Shown: positions 26,508 through 33,297 of the stretch, one piece after another
Position numbering within the stretch: position 1 is the first letter of the stretch
Layout: the number at the start of each line of letters is the position of its first letter
Assembly: GCF_000758305.1 (NCBI RefSeq)
Contig: NZ_CP009458.1
Location: forward strand, 1-64,000
DNA: 64,000 nt
Direction: 5' to 3'
Source of the DNA: Cedecea neteri
GTDB lineage: Bacteria; Pseudomonadota; Gammaproteobacteria; Enterobacterales; Enterobacteriaceae
The notes under the pieces: model-generated
Databases searched by the model: none
Told to the model about the DNA's origin: nothing
The model's input: only the letters and a program-made list of their open reading frames with translations
Made by a program: the position numbers and the translations under genes

Positions 26508-26920
26508 CAGGCCGCCGACGGAGCCGGGTTTTCGCTGCCGGGGAGTTCTTGCAAAAAATTTCCCAGCGAGTCGGCCACCACCCGGGCCACCAGCTGCAGC
26601 AGCGTCATCAGGTCTATATCGTCAAAGGACAATGCGCCCTGACTAAAGACCGGCACCCAGCCCTTCATGTGTTCACGCGTCACGACCGACAGGCAAGGGT
26701 ACAAAATGGTGTTGCAGTCCTCATCGCTGAGATCGGCAAGGGTGCGGGCAATTTTTGGCAGCACGGTTTCGAGGGCGTTACCGCCCTCCTTACCCTGTAA
26801 GCTGCGAAAATCACCCACAACGCCCGCCAGAACCGGCAGTAGTTTGCGCGCAACGCTGAGCTGCTCAAAAACGCCGAGCTTGCCAATGCGGTAGTTCACC
26901 GCTTTCAGGGTAATTTCCAT
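26507..26920 (-). CDS. Tail assembly chaperone, upstream frame (G-like)
   Basis: A 137-residue protein, MEITLKAVNYRIGKLGVFEQ at the start, immediately after the tube gene and before the tape measure, the position of tail assembly chaperones in all long-tailed phages. It is rich in helical leucines and acidic residues (LPKIARTLADLSDEDCNTIL). Near the end it contains GNF coded by GGA AAT TTT, a possible -1 slip site. The name rests on synteny and size. Confidence 0.75.
   Translation of the reverse strand: MEITLKAVNYRIGKLGVFEQLSVARKLLPVLAGVVGDFRSLQGKEGGNALETVLPKIARTLADLSDEDCNTILYPCLSVVTREHMKGWVPVFSQGALSFDDIDLMTLLQLVARVVADSLGNFLQELPGSENPAPSAA
26555..26561 (-). other. Candidate -1 programmed frameshift heptamer A AAT TTT
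   Basis: On the minus strand the bases A|AAT|TTT fit X_XXY_YYZ in the reading register of the upstream chaperone frame. A -1 slip joins 122 upstream residues to 78 residues in the downstream frame with no intervening stop, giving a 200-residue fusion. The GC-rich sequence downstream could fold as a stimulator. Confidence 0.55.
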
Positions 26921-26923
26921 GGT

Positions 26924-27364
26924 TTAGAACTCCCCGAGCAGCTGATCGATTTTGCCGCAGTCAAACTTCCAGTCCATGGTGCCCGCCTCTTTGCCGTTGG
27001 CATTGGCCGGTAGCTGTGAAAATGCTACGTCACGAGCGGTGACCAGATCGCCGGAGGAAGTGTTGCGCACGACAATTGTGTTCTTACCCCACAGTGCCGA
27101 GGAGAGCGTTTGGGCGTTGTAGGCCAGCATCAGCTTTTTATTCACCGGGGAGGTTTTCATCAGCGTCACGGTGATGGAGCCGTTTTTGGCCGGAGAGAGG
27201 TTATGCATCACCTCACCGTCAATGCCGACGGTCATGGTGTTTTTTGTGGTCGCCATTTCCACTTTGATCCCGGTGTCGCCGTTCGCACTGCCCGCGCCCA
27301 AATCAATCACGCCGGTTGGCCCTACAAGAGAAGCCGTAACATCCATAAAAGAATAAGTACCCAT
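26924..27364 (-). CDS. Tail tube protein (DUF3277 / KPP10 structural type)
   Basis: A 146-residue inner tube protein of the contractile tail. MGTYSFMDVTASLVGPTGVI and MTVGIDGEVMHNLSPAKNGS match the DUF3277 family, whose members are major tube proteins directly after the sheath gene. It ends NGKEAGTMDWKFDCGKIDQL, a conserved end of this family. It is 10 bp from the sheath gene and strongly linked to it. Multiple hexameric rings would form the tube. Confidence 0.87.
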   Translation of the reverse strand: MGTYSFMDVTASLVGPTGVIDLGAGSANGDTGIKVEMATTKNTMTVGIDGEVMHNLSPAKNGSITVTLMKTSPVNKKLMLAYNAQTLSSALWGKNTIVVRNTSSGDLVTARDVAFSQLPANANGKEAGTMDWKFDCGKIDQLLGEF

Positions 27365-27374
27365 TTAAATCTCC

Positions 27375-28514
27375 TTAACGAACAACATTGATTTCGACGT
27401 CGGCGAAGTGCACGGCACCCGCCAGTTTGCAGGCCACCTGAATCACCGGCGCTTTACGCGCTTCGCGGTCCGACTGCGCCTGAGTGGCAACGGCAGGGGC
27501 GTAGACGTAGTAGCCTTTGGTTAGCGTGTCGCCGGAGGCCAGTTGGCCAATATCGGCGCCATTCCAGACACCCGGTGCGACCAGACCATTGGTGACCGCC
27601 TGCGCCATAGAGTGCTCAACGTTGCTCAGCAGACGGGTCACACCGGCATCGGTTTGCGGGATTTTGGTGGTGCTGGTGTAAAGCAGATTGTAGAGGTTGG
27701 TCTGCACATAGTTTTGCAGCCAGTCCAGGCCGTGGCGCTCGTCGATGAAGCTGCCGTTGCTCATCACGCCTTCCTGAATAATGGCGGTGTCGTTGTTGTA
27801 ATTCACAAAGACGTTGGCATTTTTCGCGGACAGGGCATTGATTTGCGTTTGGGTCAGCGTTTCTGCGGCAATACCCGGCTCCTGCTTGAATTTCAGAGTA
27901 ATGGTGGTGTTATTGCCGTTGAAGTTAACGGTAAACGCGCGGCCAAACAGAGAGGCAGCCGCAAACGGCGTAGCGCTGGAGTACTGACCAAAAGTGCGAG
28001 CAAACTTAGCCGCTTTCAGTTTGCTGAAGATATCGGTGCTGTCGTTGGCATCCAGCACTTTCGCACTAGCAGAGGTGTGGCCAAAGATACGGGAGACACC
28101 GTCACCTTCAATGACCGCCGCCACAGCCAGCACGGCTTCATCGGTAATGGTGTCGTCTGCAATCACCAGACCATACCAGTCGGTCGAGTGTGCACTCAGC
28201 GCGGAGACGCATTCGGCGATGGTTTCGCCTGCTTTGCCCTCCCCGCCTTCTTTTACCCAGCGCCCGATATACAGGTCGGCGGGCTGCGGGGACTGCTGGT
28301 AGTAGAGGCTGGCGGCTTTGTATTCCGGCGCTTCCAGACCAAAGTCGGCGGCCACGCCGCTCAGGCTGGAATAAGCACGCATACGCTCTTTGGCGTCAAT
28401 AACGTTGCTCGCGCCTACGACCAGCAGTGCACCATAGTTACGGGACTGCGCCGCACGCGGCGCCATATTCACTGTCACGCTGACAATGTTAGATACAGGT
28501 AAACCCTGTGACAT
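27375..28514 (-). CDS. Tail sheath protein (DUF3383 family)
   Basis: The contractile sheath, 379 residues. VSVTVNMAPRAAQSRNYGAL and the C-terminal GYYVYAPAVATQAQSDREAR followed by APVIQVACKLAGAVHFADVE belong to DUF3383, the sheath of ST64B/KPP10-type tails. Presence of a sheath shows that this is an R-type (contractile) and not an F-type (flexible) particle. A good ribosome-binding site lies directly upstream. It is followed by the tube gene as usual. Confidence 0.9.
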   Translation of the reverse strand: MSQGLPVSNIVSVTVNMAPRAAQSRNYGALLVVGASNVIDAKERMRAYSSLSGVAADFGLEAPEYKAASLYYQQSPQPADLYIGRWVKEGGEGKAGETIAECVSALSAHSTDWYGLVIADDTITDEAVLAVAAVIEGDGVSRIFGHTSASAKVLDANDSTDIFSKLKAAKFARTFGQYSSATPFAAASLFGRAFTVNFNGNNTTITLKFKQEPGIAAETLTQTQINALSAKNANVFVNYNNDTAIIQEGVMSNGSFIDERHGLDWLQNYVQTNLYNLLYTSTTKIPQTDAGVTRLLSNVEHSMAQAVTNGLVAPGVWNGADIGQLASGDTLTKGYYVYAPAVATQAQSDREARKAPVIQVACKLAGAVHFADVEINVVR

Positions 28515-28517
28515 AGC

Positions 28518-29057
28518 TTACTCTCCAATGATTTTTACTGCGGATGAAAGGATGGAACGAATACCGTAGCGCCGGGCAATACTGCGCTTGAGCGCCACGG
28601 TGAGGGTGTAGCGGCGTAGCCACTGGTTATTGATAAATTCAGGGTCCGGCGTGATGTCGCCGCACTGCATAAACGTCAGGCCCAGCCGGTTCAGCTCAGC
28701 ATTGTTTTGCGGCACGTTCAGGCCGTCACGAAAAAGAGCGGCAACAGCCTGAGCGCCAGGACCATAAAAGCCACAGGTCACGTCAACAGACTCGGTGCTT
28801 TGAAGTACGCTTTGATCGCTGTCCTGCGAGTGGAAGAAAGGCGTTTCCGCCTGCTTCACGTTGGTAAAAAAGTCACACCAGGTAATGCCAGCTTCCGGCG
28901 TGGCGGGCGGCGGATCGCTCCACTTCGCCATCACCATTTCCGGCGGCAGGCCCGATACTCCGACTATCCAGCCGATGAGCTCGGCATCAAGTGCATCGTC
29001 GTAATGTGGCGATGCCCCCAGCGGCGTCAGAAAGCCCGGACGCGTGGTGTCATTCAT
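28518..29057 (-). CDS. Putative neck / tail terminator protein (LIC_12616-like)
   Basis: A 179-residue protein, the first structural gene of the operon after the lipase. ITWCDFFTNVKQAETPFF and the later VDVTCGFYGPGAQAVA and LRRYTLTVALKRSIARRYG resemble neck/terminator proteins that cap the head-proximal end of the tube. It is the only head-side protein in the locus. A tailocin needs a terminator but not a connector, so its retention fits a capsid-less particle. Start at 29057 (MNDTTRPGF) follows GGAGA; the longer start at 29069 is less likely. Confidence 0.72.
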   Translation of the reverse strand: MNDTTRPGFLTPLGASPHYDDALDAELIGWIVGVSGLPPEMVMAKWSDPPPATPEAGITWCDFFTNVKQAETPFFHSQDSDQSVLQSTESVDVTCGFYGPGAQAVAALFRDGLNVPQNNAELNRLGLTFMQCGDITPDPEFINNQWLRRYTLTVALKRSIARRYGIRSILSSAVKIIGE

Positions 29058-29071
29058 TGATTTCTCCAAAG

Positions 29072-29092
29072 AAAAACCGCCCGAAGGCGGTT
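29072..29092 (-). terminator. Intrinsic terminator downstream of the lipase gene
   Basis: Stem AACCGCC/GGCGGTT with a CGAA loop, T-rich on the minus strand after the stem. It lies ten bases after the lipase stop and just before the first tail structural gene. Confidence 0.8.
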
Positions 29093-29102
29093 GAGGTCAG
29101 GC

Positions 29103-29981
29103 TTACAGTCCTTTAGCCTGCAGACGAGCAACGTGGTCGACGTACAGCTTGACCGGGTCGCTGTTGCTGGCCACCACGCCAGCAAGCTGGTTGATGGCAT
29201 CGACGTGATCCATCGAATAGTCGGAGCCAATCACCTTGCCCAGGTGGCTGCTGTAGCGGCCGACCAGGCCATCGTTCTGGAAACGCTCGTTGGTAAACAG
29301 GATGGAAAACGCCAGCATCGCCACATGCAGCGGATCGAGGTTGTTCGCCCCCTGGTTCAGCGGGTTGTAGTCGATAATCCCGCTCCACGAGTAGTAGTAG
29401 ACGCCGTTATCCAGCTCTTTGCCCTGGCCGCCCCATTGCGAAGGCAGCCCCTGCGGATACTTCTTGTTAAAGGCAGCCACGCCTTCGCTGGTCAACGCAT
29501 CCAGAGCATCCACGCCGGATTGCGGCAGCCGGGGTGCCCCCGCCAAAGCAGAAAGCAGCTGGCCGAAAGCCGACAGGGCCGCATTGGCGATAGACTCTGG
29601 CAGGCGGCCTGGCTTCAGCGCCAGACGAACAAGGTCTGCCACTTCGGAGCCGTGGTTAACGCCGTTCACCGAAGTGACGGAGGCAATAAGTTCAGGATGG
29701 GTCGCCGCGGCATAACGACAGGCCAGCGGCCCCTGGCTGTGACCAATCAGGTTAACTTTTGCCGCACCGGTTTCGGCCCGAACTTTACGGATAAACTCCA
29801 GCAGCTGCTCGCCGCGCATTTCATTGCTGTTTAGCGCGGAAATCGTGGCGATGTAGACCTTCGCCCCAGCCTTCTCCAGCGCCTCTTTGATGCCGTAGAA
29901 GTAGGAATAGATCCCGCCAATTTTGTCGAAACCGAACAGACCGTGGACCAGAACAATCGGGTACTTCAGGGATGTAGACAT
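29103..29981 (-). CDS. Triacylglycerol lipase, Proteus/Pseudomonas class I type
   Basis: Alpha/beta-hydrolase of the Proteus mirabilis/P. vulgaris lipase group, hydrolysing ester bonds of triglycerides. It is 292 residues: the N-terminus YPIVLVHGLFGFDKIGG carries the oxyanion-hole HGLFG, GHSQGPLACRYAA has the nucleophile Ser, and the acid/His residues are plausibly in NDGLVGRYSSHLGKV and SMDHVDAINQLAG. It has no classical signal peptide, as in the Proteus enzymes. The start at 29981 follows AGAGGT. The gene is not a phage-structure gene. It lies inside the tailocin between spanin and neck genes and is bounded on both sides by terminators, the signature of a moron. Whether it aids cell lysis, is released with particles or serves nutrition is unknown. 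Confidence 0.92.
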   Translation of the reverse strand: MSTSLKYPIVLVHGLFGFDKIGGIYSYFYGIKEALEKAGAKVYIATISALNSNEMRGEQLLEFIRKVRAETGAAKVNLIGHSQGPLACRYAAATHPELIASVTSVNGVNHGSEVADLVRLALKPGRLPESIANAALSAFGQLLSALAGAPRLPQSGVDALDALTSEGVAAFNKKYPQGLPSQWGGQGKELDNGVYYYSWSGIIDYNPLNQGANNLDPLHVAMLAFSILFTNERFQNDGLVGRYSSHLGKVIGSDYSMDHVDAINQLAGVVASNSDPVKLYVDHVARLQAKGL

Positions 29982-30007
29982 AGGAATGACCTCTTTGACG
30001 TAGGAAT

Positions 30008-30032
30008 AAAAAAGCCTCGAAAATTCGAGGCT
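30008..30032 (-). terminator. Intrinsic terminator after the lysis cassette
   Basis: Perfect 9-bp stem AGCCTCGAA/TTCGAGGCT followed on the minus strand by a run of six Ts. It begins at the Rz stop codon and ends 27 bp before the lipase start, leaving little room for a separate promoter. Confidence 0.85.
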
Positions 30033-30484
30033 CAGTTCAGGCACTGATTGCGGATGTACTCCTGCAGCCCCGCCAGCTGCTTGTTGCTCGTTTCTATTCG
30101 CTCCCGGAGACGGAAATAATCCCGTTGAGCGGCGTCAGTAAGTCCGGGGGTGGCAGCATCATCCAGCCTGGAGGCGGCGGTGGAGCCAGGCACGGCCTGG
30201 CAGGTAGCGTTGACGCGCAGCCGCTTAGTGCCAGCAGCCACATCACGCTGCAGATTTTCAATGGTGAACCGGGCATGGGCTAACTCCTCGCTATAATGGG
30301 CATCCAGTTCAGCTATTGCCTGCTGGCGCCGGACAAGGTTTTGCAGCTCATTTTTTTGCTGAGCCAGCTGCTGCAGGGCTGTCTCAGCCCTTTGTTTTTG
30401 CAAGGTATACCGTTGCTGAAACCACCAGCTGCTGGCGATAAGCAGCGCAAAAACCGTCAGCACAATCGTGGTTACCGGTTTCAT
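30032..30484 (-). CDS. Rz-like inner-membrane spanin subunit
   Basis: A 150-residue type II membrane protein. An N-terminal anchor (TTIVLTVFALLIASSWWF) precedes a long coiled coil in the periplasm (KQRAETALQQLAQQKNELQN). It fuses inner and outer membranes in the last step of lysis, together with Rz1. The nested Rz1 frame at 30094-30276 supports the call. The start overlaps the endolysin stop (ATGA). Confidence 0.88.
   Translation of the reverse strand: MKPVTTIVLTVFALLIASSWWFQQRYTLQKQRAETALQQLAQQKNELQNLVRRQQAIAELDAHYSEELAHARFTIENLQRDVAAGTKRLRVNATCQAVPGSTAASRLDDAATPGLTDAAQRDYFRLRERIETSNKQLAGLQEYIRNQCLN
30094..30276 (-). CDS. Rz1-like outer-membrane spanin lipoprotein, nested in Rz
   Basis: A 60-residue frame entirely within Rz in another register. 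It has a signal peptide with lipobox LLALSGC, giving a lipidated Cys, and then a proline-rich mature part (CLAPPPPPGWMMLPPPDLL), the classic Rz1 composition. Nested Rz1 is common in phages and tailocins. Confidence 0.85.
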   Translation of the reverse strand: MPGSPLKICSVMWLLALSGCASTLPARPCLAPPPPPGWMMLPPPDLLTPLNGIISVSGSE

Positions 30485-30972
30485 TTCTCCGGCCCCGGCC
30501 AGGTACAAAGCTGGTATTCCACCTCTCGGCGGTTGATCAGCCCCTGCCATTGTTTCCCACCCGCCCAAATCCATTTTTTCAGGCCAGCGCAGGCCTGCTC
30601 GTAATCACCGGCATTTAACGTTCTTAGCACGGAGGAGCGCAGAAAAGCGGCTGTGCCGACGTTGTAGGTAAAGCTGATCAAAGCGGCTCGTTGGTACTCA
30701 CTAACCGGGACGGTGACTGCCCTTGAGACAACCTGAGCCGCAGGGCGAAGATCCCGATCGAGCCAGCGCCTGCACTCAGACAAGGTGTATGTTTTATCGG
30801 GAATAATGTCTTTGCCGGTATGGCCGTAACAAACGGTCAGCACTCCGGCAACATCGTAATAAGGCGTGTAGCTCACGCCTTCCAGCTCGGGCAATAGCGA
30901 ACCTGCAATTGTCAGAGCGCCCGCCCCTGACAATCCGAGTAATGTTTTTCTGAGTCCGGGAGAAAGAGCCAT
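30481..30972 (-). CDS. SAR endolysin, GH24 lysozyme family
   Basis: Muramidase of 163 residues. A weakly hydrophobic N-terminal signal-anchor-release region (TLLGLSGAGALTIAGSLLP) precedes the catalytic Glu in ELEGVSYTPYYD and the GH24 block GVLTVCYGHTGKD. NVGTAAFLRSSVLRTLNAGD follows. Cells lyse to release the particles. Holin, endolysin and spanin genes are consecutive and overlap or nearly overlap. Confidence 0.93.
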   Translation of the reverse strand: MALSPGLRKTLLGLSGAGALTIAGSLLPELEGVSYTPYYDVAGVLTVCYGHTGKDIIPDKTYTLSECRRWLDRDLRPAAQVVSRAVTVPVSEYQRAALISFTYNVGTAAFLRSSVLRTLNAGDYEQACAGLKKWIWAGGKQWQGLINRREVEYQLCTWPGPEK

Positions 30973-31271
30973 CAGTTACCTGCCTTTTTCAGTACCTCGC
31001 TGACTGCCCTGATAATCTCAATCTGCTCGGCTCGGTTTAGGGTTTGCAAGTCATCCACCAGCGTCTGGAGGATGCGGGTGCGTTTTTGATCTTCGAGATG
31101 CTGCCGGTGGGCATCCAGCCTGCCTCCCAGCCACGAAGCCAGTGAAATCAGTACGCTAAGCAGCCCGAATATCATGTAGACCATATCCTGTGTCGTGATA
31201 CCCAGACCGGCGGCAAGCGCCGCCAGCCACGCAAAAGACTGCGTGACCAGATTTGCGGGTTGGTCGTTCAT
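30972..31271 (-). CDS. Holin
   Basis: A 99-residue small membrane protein with two hydrophobic segments (SFAWLAALAAGLGI and MVYMIFGLLSVLISLASWLGG) and a charged, helical C-terminal tail. It is the first gene of the lysis cassette; its stop overlaps the endolysin start (TGATG). Timing of lysis is its expected role. Confidence 0.82.
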   Translation of the reverse strand: MNDQPANLVTQSFAWLAALAAGLGITTQDMVYMIFGLLSVLISLASWLGGRLDAHRQHLEDQKRTRILQTLVDDLQTLNRAEQIEIIRAVSEVLKKAGN

Positions 31272-31328
31272 GGAAGAACCTTCGGTTGAGGTGTCGAACT
31301 GCCGTTGGGGTAAAGAAGCGGCGTGGTG

Positions 31329-31664
31329 CTAAATCAGCGGAAGAGATTTTCCGCGTCGGGTTTGTTTGCCGGTCGCTTCCGGTAAGCCGGATTCGTTGCG
31401 AGGCGCGGCCTGATAAACGCTTTTTTGCCTGGCGTCTAACTTCTGGCGCAGTCGCTGATGATGTTCTGCCTGCTGGATGATTTGCAGGCCATAGATGTTA
31501 ATGACCTCCAGCGCCCTGTCAGGACGATGCCCGGGTTTACGGGCTAGCGAGAGAATAAGCCGTGCGTCAGGTTTTGCTCTTACCCCGACTAACAGCGGGT
31601 TGGCAGCTTTCCAGATGGCCTGCTTAGCTTCCCGGCGCTGGCGGCGACGTGTCTGTGCGTCCAT
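31329..31664 (-). CDS. Small basic protein, first gene of the tailocin operon
   Basis: A 111-residue, strongly basic protein (MDAQTRRRQRREAKQAIWKA) that I do not recognise. The start at 31664 is preceded by a strong AGGAGG. The gene lies directly behind the repressor-controlled promoter and ahead of holin, where transcription activators or antiterminators are often encoded. With at least three terminators in the operon, an antitermination or RNA-binding role is a reasonable guess but only that. The C-terminus is rich in basic residues (TGKQTRRGKSLPLI). Confidence 0.65.
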   Translation of the reverse strand: MDAQTRRRQRREAKQAIWKAANPLLVGVRAKPDARLILSLARKPGHRPDRALEVINIYGLQIIQQAEHHQRLRQKLDARQKSVYQAAPRNESGLPEATGKQTRRGKSLPLI

Positions 31665-31805
31665 ACAACCTCCTGTCAATCAACTTTGGTGATATCTCTC
31701 TGATATCCCAAAGCTTCTTGCTTTGGTGTATGTGCCCTTTTTCAGGGCCTGATGTTAAGGAGCGTTCACTTGCCTTGTGAGTCGGTGCGTCCTGCCGATG
31801 AATTG

Positions 31806-31834
31806 ATATTGAACCAATAGTACAATTACGTCAA
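31806..31834 (-). promoter_or_regulatory. Candidate promoter of the tailocin operon
   Basis: On the minus strand TTGACG (31829-31834), a 17-bp spacer and CAATAT (31806-31811) form a sigma-70-like promoter with a strong -35 and weak -10. One 11-bp operator copy lies in the spacer and another just upstream of the -35, so a bound repressor would block RNA polymerase. The remaining 349-bp gap (31665-32028) also holds a palindromic repeat. Confidence 0.6.
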
Positions 31835-31847
31835 GAACCAAAAGTAC
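31813..31847. promoter_or_regulatory. Two operator copies at the tailocin operon promoter
   Basis: ACCAATAGTAC (31813-31823) and ACCAAAAGTAC (31837-31847), same orientation, 24 bp start to start. The motif recurs three times at the repressor start. Likely binding sites of the adjacent S24 repressor. Confidence 0.65.
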
Positions 31848-31917
31848 GAATCATTTAAAAAAAGATTGTATTGATAATTAACTATTGATTAATAACATTA
31901 TTTTTAGATGGGTTAGC

Positions 31918-32020
31918 ATTCGAGTTGCAGCAAGGCGGCAAGGGAGCCAGCCTCAGGAGCTTACCAAGGTAAGTGACTGGGGCTGGAGAGTGTAGTCAAC
32001 ACGGCTGCAGCTTGAAGGAT
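31918..32020. repeat. Imperfect palindromic intergenic repeat of about 103 bp
   Basis: Left end ATTCGAGTTGCAGC is matched by right end GCTGCAGCTTGAAGGAT, and the centre has GAGCTTAC/GTAAGTGAC. The ends resemble the short palindromic repeats with TTCGAGTTGCAG termini that are scattered in many enterobacteria. It ends just before the repressor stop codon, so it separates the repressor from the tailocin operon. It encodes nothing. Confidence 0.65.
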
Positions 32021-32028
32021 GAGCTATC

Positions 32029-32775
32029 TCAGGCGTGGCGGCGAATGGAATGGCTATACATCACCCGACCAATGATTTTGAGGTGCTGTTCGTTCTCTTC
32101 GCTAATGCGCCAGTCGGCATATTTGGGGTTGTCCGAGCGCACCAGCAGGCAGTCGTGGGTCATCTGCAGGCGCTTCACCAGCAGTTGTCCCTTATAGAGG
32201 AACACGTAGATGCCGTCCCCGTCGAAATAATCTTTGCCGATGTCGACGAAGATATAGTCGCCCAGCTCAATGGTGCCGGACATACTGTCGCCGGTGACGG
32301 TAATGACTTTGATCGTTGAAGCCGGGCGGTGGCCGAACAACTCCAGTGCTTCCTGACTGTCGTAAACGATGTGGTTAATGGTTTCGGTCACCTCGCTGGA
32401 GACCAGCCGCCCAGGCCCTGCGCTAGCCTCAATGTCCAGCACATCGATACGGAAACCCTGCTCTTCGCGCGGCTGGAAAGGATAAATGGCCGCCTCTTCA
32501 TGGCTGCCCTGGCTTTCGCGACCTTCGCTTTGGTAGCCCGTTTCGCTGCCGTGCTGAAGCCAGAGCGCATCGGCCCGAAGAAACGTTGCCAGCTCGTACA
32601 TTTTATCCTGTCGGGGGATGGCTTCGGCGTTCAGCCACTTACTGACGGCCTTGGAGGAAACGCCCAGCGCGCGCGCTATCGCCATACCGCGCCCGAACTC
32701 ATCGAGGTTTGCTTCGCTGCAGGCCTGCGCCAGCCTGCGGGAAAAAGCTTCGCGCAGTTGTTCTCTCTGTACCAT
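32029..32775 (-). CDS. LexA/CI-like transcriptional repressor with S24 autopeptidase domain
   Basis: Master repressor of the tailocin, 248 residues. The N-terminal helix-turn-helix is RALGVSSKAVSKWLNAEAIP. The C-terminal S24 domain has the Ser in VTGDSMSGTIELGD and the Lys in LYKGQLLVKRLQ. ASAGPG provides the Ala-Gly bond used for RecA-stimulated self-cleavage, so DNA damage should induce the locus. Three motif copies cover its own start region (autoregulation), and two cover the operon promoter. No Cro-like or replication gene is present alongside it. Confidence 0.92.
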   Translation of the reverse strand: MVQREQLREAFSRRLAQACSEANLDEFGRGMAIARALGVSSKAVSKWLNAEAIPRQDKMYELATFLRADALWLQHGSETGYQSEGRESQGSHEEAAIYPFQPREEQGFRIDVLDIEASAGPGRLVSSEVTETINHIVYDSQEALELFGHRPASTIKVITVTGDSMSGTIELGDYIFVDIGKDYFDGDGIYVFLYKGQLLVKRLQMTHDCLLVRSDNPKYADWRISEENEQHLKIIGRVMYSHSIRRHA

Positions 32776-32837
32776 AAGTACGATCCCATCGTGTTTATCG
32801 TGACCAATAGTTCAATGATAACACGTACTGAAAGTAC
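32771..32837. promoter_or_regulatory. Three operator copies at the repressor start
   Basis: ACCATAAGTAC (32771-32781, over the start codon), ACCAATAGTTC (32803-32813) and ACTGAAAGTAC (32827-32837), all in the same orientation, the last two 24 bp apart as in the other pair. Consensus ACYRWWAGTWC. Implies autoregulation. Confidence 0.62.
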
Positions 32838-33036
32838 ACAAAGCACAAAACTTAAAGGCGCAGTATCATTGGGGATGATCTGCTTTTGTGGTAAAGTGCG
32901 CGCCATCGAAACGTCCCTGCCTTAGCCATTATCTTTAATCAGATTTAATACTGGTTAAATATACAGGTTTTTGCAATGTTTCGGGCGAGAAATGTGAATA
33001 TATCTTTTAGTCCGGTGGGGCTGGTAACAGGTTGAA

Positions 33037-33297
33037 ATGGCGTTATTAATTACGAAGAAGTGCATCAACTGCGATATGTGCGAGCCGGAGTGCCCGAATC
33101 AGGCCATCTCCATGGGAGACGCTATCTACCAGATCGATACCGACCGCTGCACGGAATGCGTTGGCCATTACGAAACCCCGACCTGCCAGAAAGTTTGCCC
33201 GATTCCCAACACGATAATTCACGACCCGGCGCACATTGAGAGTGAAGAGCAGCTGTGGGATAAGTTCGTGCTGCTCCACCATGCGGATAAACTTTAG
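33037..33297 (+). CDS. yfhL: 4Fe-4S ferredoxin-type protein YfhL
   Basis: Small iron-sulfur electron carrier with two 4Fe-4S sites, 86 residues. The first Cys cluster is CINCDMCEPECPNQAI, the second CTECVGHYETPTCQKVCPI, the Allochromatium-type spacing. The sequence is almost identical to E. coli YfhL. It is the first conserved gene after the tailocin. Its stop overlaps the acpS stop by four bases, tail to tail. The 200 bp upstream hold only the repressor's operator region and an ordinary AT-rich leader. Confidence 0.95.
   Translation: MALLITKKCINCDMCEPECPNQAISMGDAIYQIDTDRCTECVGHYETPTCQKVCPIPNTIIHDPAHIESEEQLWDKFVLLHHADKL

Noticed and set aside
27543..28502. 319-codon plus-strand frame opposite the sheath gene
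   Set aside because: Antisense shadow; sheath gene is intact and in operon context.
17292..32837. Intact temperate prophage
   Set aside because: No integrase, terminase, portal, capsid or replication genes and no att repeats could be seen; a tailocin explains the content better.
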